From: JAYUHK01 sp043767025
GTDB taxonomy: Bacteria; Bacteroidota; Bacteroidia; Chitinophagales; Saprospiraceae
NCBI GenBank assembly: GCA_043767025.1
Contig: JAYUHK010000151.1
Coordinates: 1 to 6,753, forward strand
Length of the DNA: 6,753 nt
Direction: 5' to 3'
A model generated the notes under the pieces. That model saw only the letters and a program-made list of their open reading frames with translations. It was not told the DNA's origin and searched no databases. The position numbers were made by a program, and so were the translations under genes. How positions within the stretch are numbered: position 1 is the first letter of the stretch; each line of letters opens with the position of its first letter. Of the stretch, positions 6,432 through 6,753 are shown piece by piece.

Positions 6432-6490
6432 AAATAAAAAAAGTAAATAATGGCACAAATGTAACATACCATTATTTACTTTTCTTATTT
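6432..6490. repeat. Long inverted repeat enclosing the regulator promoter, operator-like
   Basis: Positions 6439-6453 (AAAAGTAAATAATGG) and 6469-6483 (CCATTATTTACTTTT) are perfect inverted copies of 15 bases around a 15-base spacer. Six more pairs follow outside one mismatch (6432-6437 with 6485-6490), giving 21 of 22 pairs. The A/T richness lowers the significance of the outer pairs, but the inner GTAAATAATGG/CCATTATTTAC part is specific. Because the spacer holds the -7 element of the regulator gene, a dimeric protein bound to both arms would cover the promoter. A weak bidirectional terminator is the alternative; the stem has few G-C pairs, which speaks against it. Confidence 0.6.
6456..6463 (-). 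promoter_or_regulatory. -7 element of the LytTR regulator gene
   Basis: The complement reads TACATTTG, an exact TAnnTTTG. Transcription would begin near 6450, giving a leader of about 80 bases before the ATG at 6368. No TTTG is found at the -33 position. The element lies entirely within the 15-base spacer of the inverted repeat at 6439-6483. Confidence 0.5.
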
Positions 6491-6753
6491 TTTCGATACT
6501 TTTTTTTAATTTTTTTTCAAAATTTGTATTTCAAAAAAAAATAAGAAATGAGGAAAAAATAAGGTACTCCAATTTTCCCAATAAATTCAATCAATAACAA
6601 GGCAGATTTTCGTTACGATGCCGTGCATCGTAACGAAAATCTAACGCAGTGATTCGTTGTAATTTAGCAGAAAAAATGAGTTGTTTATTTTAGATAAGTT
6701 CTTACACTTAAATAGATGACATTTAATATTCGACATAATTCGTTGATTTTCAA
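6491..6753. other. Right intergenic flank, no supportable gene
   Basis: Strongly A/T-rich, with homopolymer runs at 6501-6545. Two minus-strand frames are open from the right edge for 22 and about 37 codons, and a plus-strand ATG at 6716 opens a frame that runs off the edge. The lengths are too short and the compositions too ordinary to choose between them. Either a minus-strand gene ends here or a plus-strand gene begins; the palindrome at 6604-6642 is the only clear structure. Confidence 0.5.
6604..6642. repeat. Perfect 18-bp palindrome with three-base loop
   Basis: AGATTTTCGTTACGATGC (6604-6621) and its exact reverse complement (6625-6642) are separated by only CGT. No T tract follows the stem on either strand, so it is not a standard intrinsic terminator. 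Compact perfect palindromes of this kind in spacers are often members of high-copy REP-like or MITE-like families; I recall similar GCAT-centred palindromes repeated in Bacteroidota genomes, but one copy in this window cannot show that. Its distance from the regulator promoter (about 120 bases upstream) leaves a regulatory role possible. Confidence 0.75.

Noticed and set aside
6716..6753. Plus-strand ATG with an open frame running off the right edge
   Set aside because: Only 12 codons are visible, and two minus-strand frames are also open there; no promoter match decides between them.

Overview
This window looks like a chromosomal segment of a member of the Bacteroidota, outside Bacteroides proper. 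The support is: a secreted protease ending in a type IX secretion (Por) C-terminal sorting domain; Bacteroidota-style promoter elements (TTTG and TAnnTTTG) in place of sigma70 boxes; start codons preceded by A-rich leaders without Shine-Dalgarno sequences; a LytTR response regulator; and a moderate-to-low GC content with A/T-rich spacers. I cannot name the genus from the sequence.

Layout, left to right. Positions 1-346 are non-coding and hold an A/T-rich hairpin of a kind common between Bacteroidota genes. A good promoter at 347-375 leads into a small predicted lipoprotein (411-887, +). Sixty bases further on is a 1008-residue secreted subtilisin-family (S8) protease (948-3974, +) with three fibronectin III-like modules, a GEVED domain and a T9SS sorting tail. 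A convergent intergenic stretch of 64 bases with terminator-like hairpins separates it from a membrane-anchored MltA-type lytic transglycosylase (4039-5169, -). A 446-base gap (5170-5615) follows, then an orphan LytTR response regulator (5616-6368, -). The right flank (6369-6753) has no supportable gene, but it carries the regulator's promoter and two striking inverted repeats.

The most interesting part is the 446-base gap. Read on the minus strand it contains, in order: a 14-bp perfect direct repeat with a 20-bp period (the geometry used by LytTR DNA-binding domains); a perfect TAnnTTTG -7 element about 33 bases downstream of it; roughly 160-190 bases with several nested complementary segments and only a 20-codon ORF; and a very strong bidirectional intrinsic terminator. 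That is the layout of an independently transcribed small RNA or micro-peptide gene, possibly controlled by the adjacent LytTR regulator. The regulator's own perfect -7 element sits inside the loop of a 15-bp perfect inverted repeat, which suggests operator control of its promoter.

Functionally, the four proteins are envelope or secretion related plus one regulator: two exported proteins on the left, a peptidoglycan-cleaving enzyme in the middle and a signalling protein on the right. The window does not show that they share a pathway. The regulator, the putative small transcript and the operator-like repeats may form one small regulatory module; this is inference.
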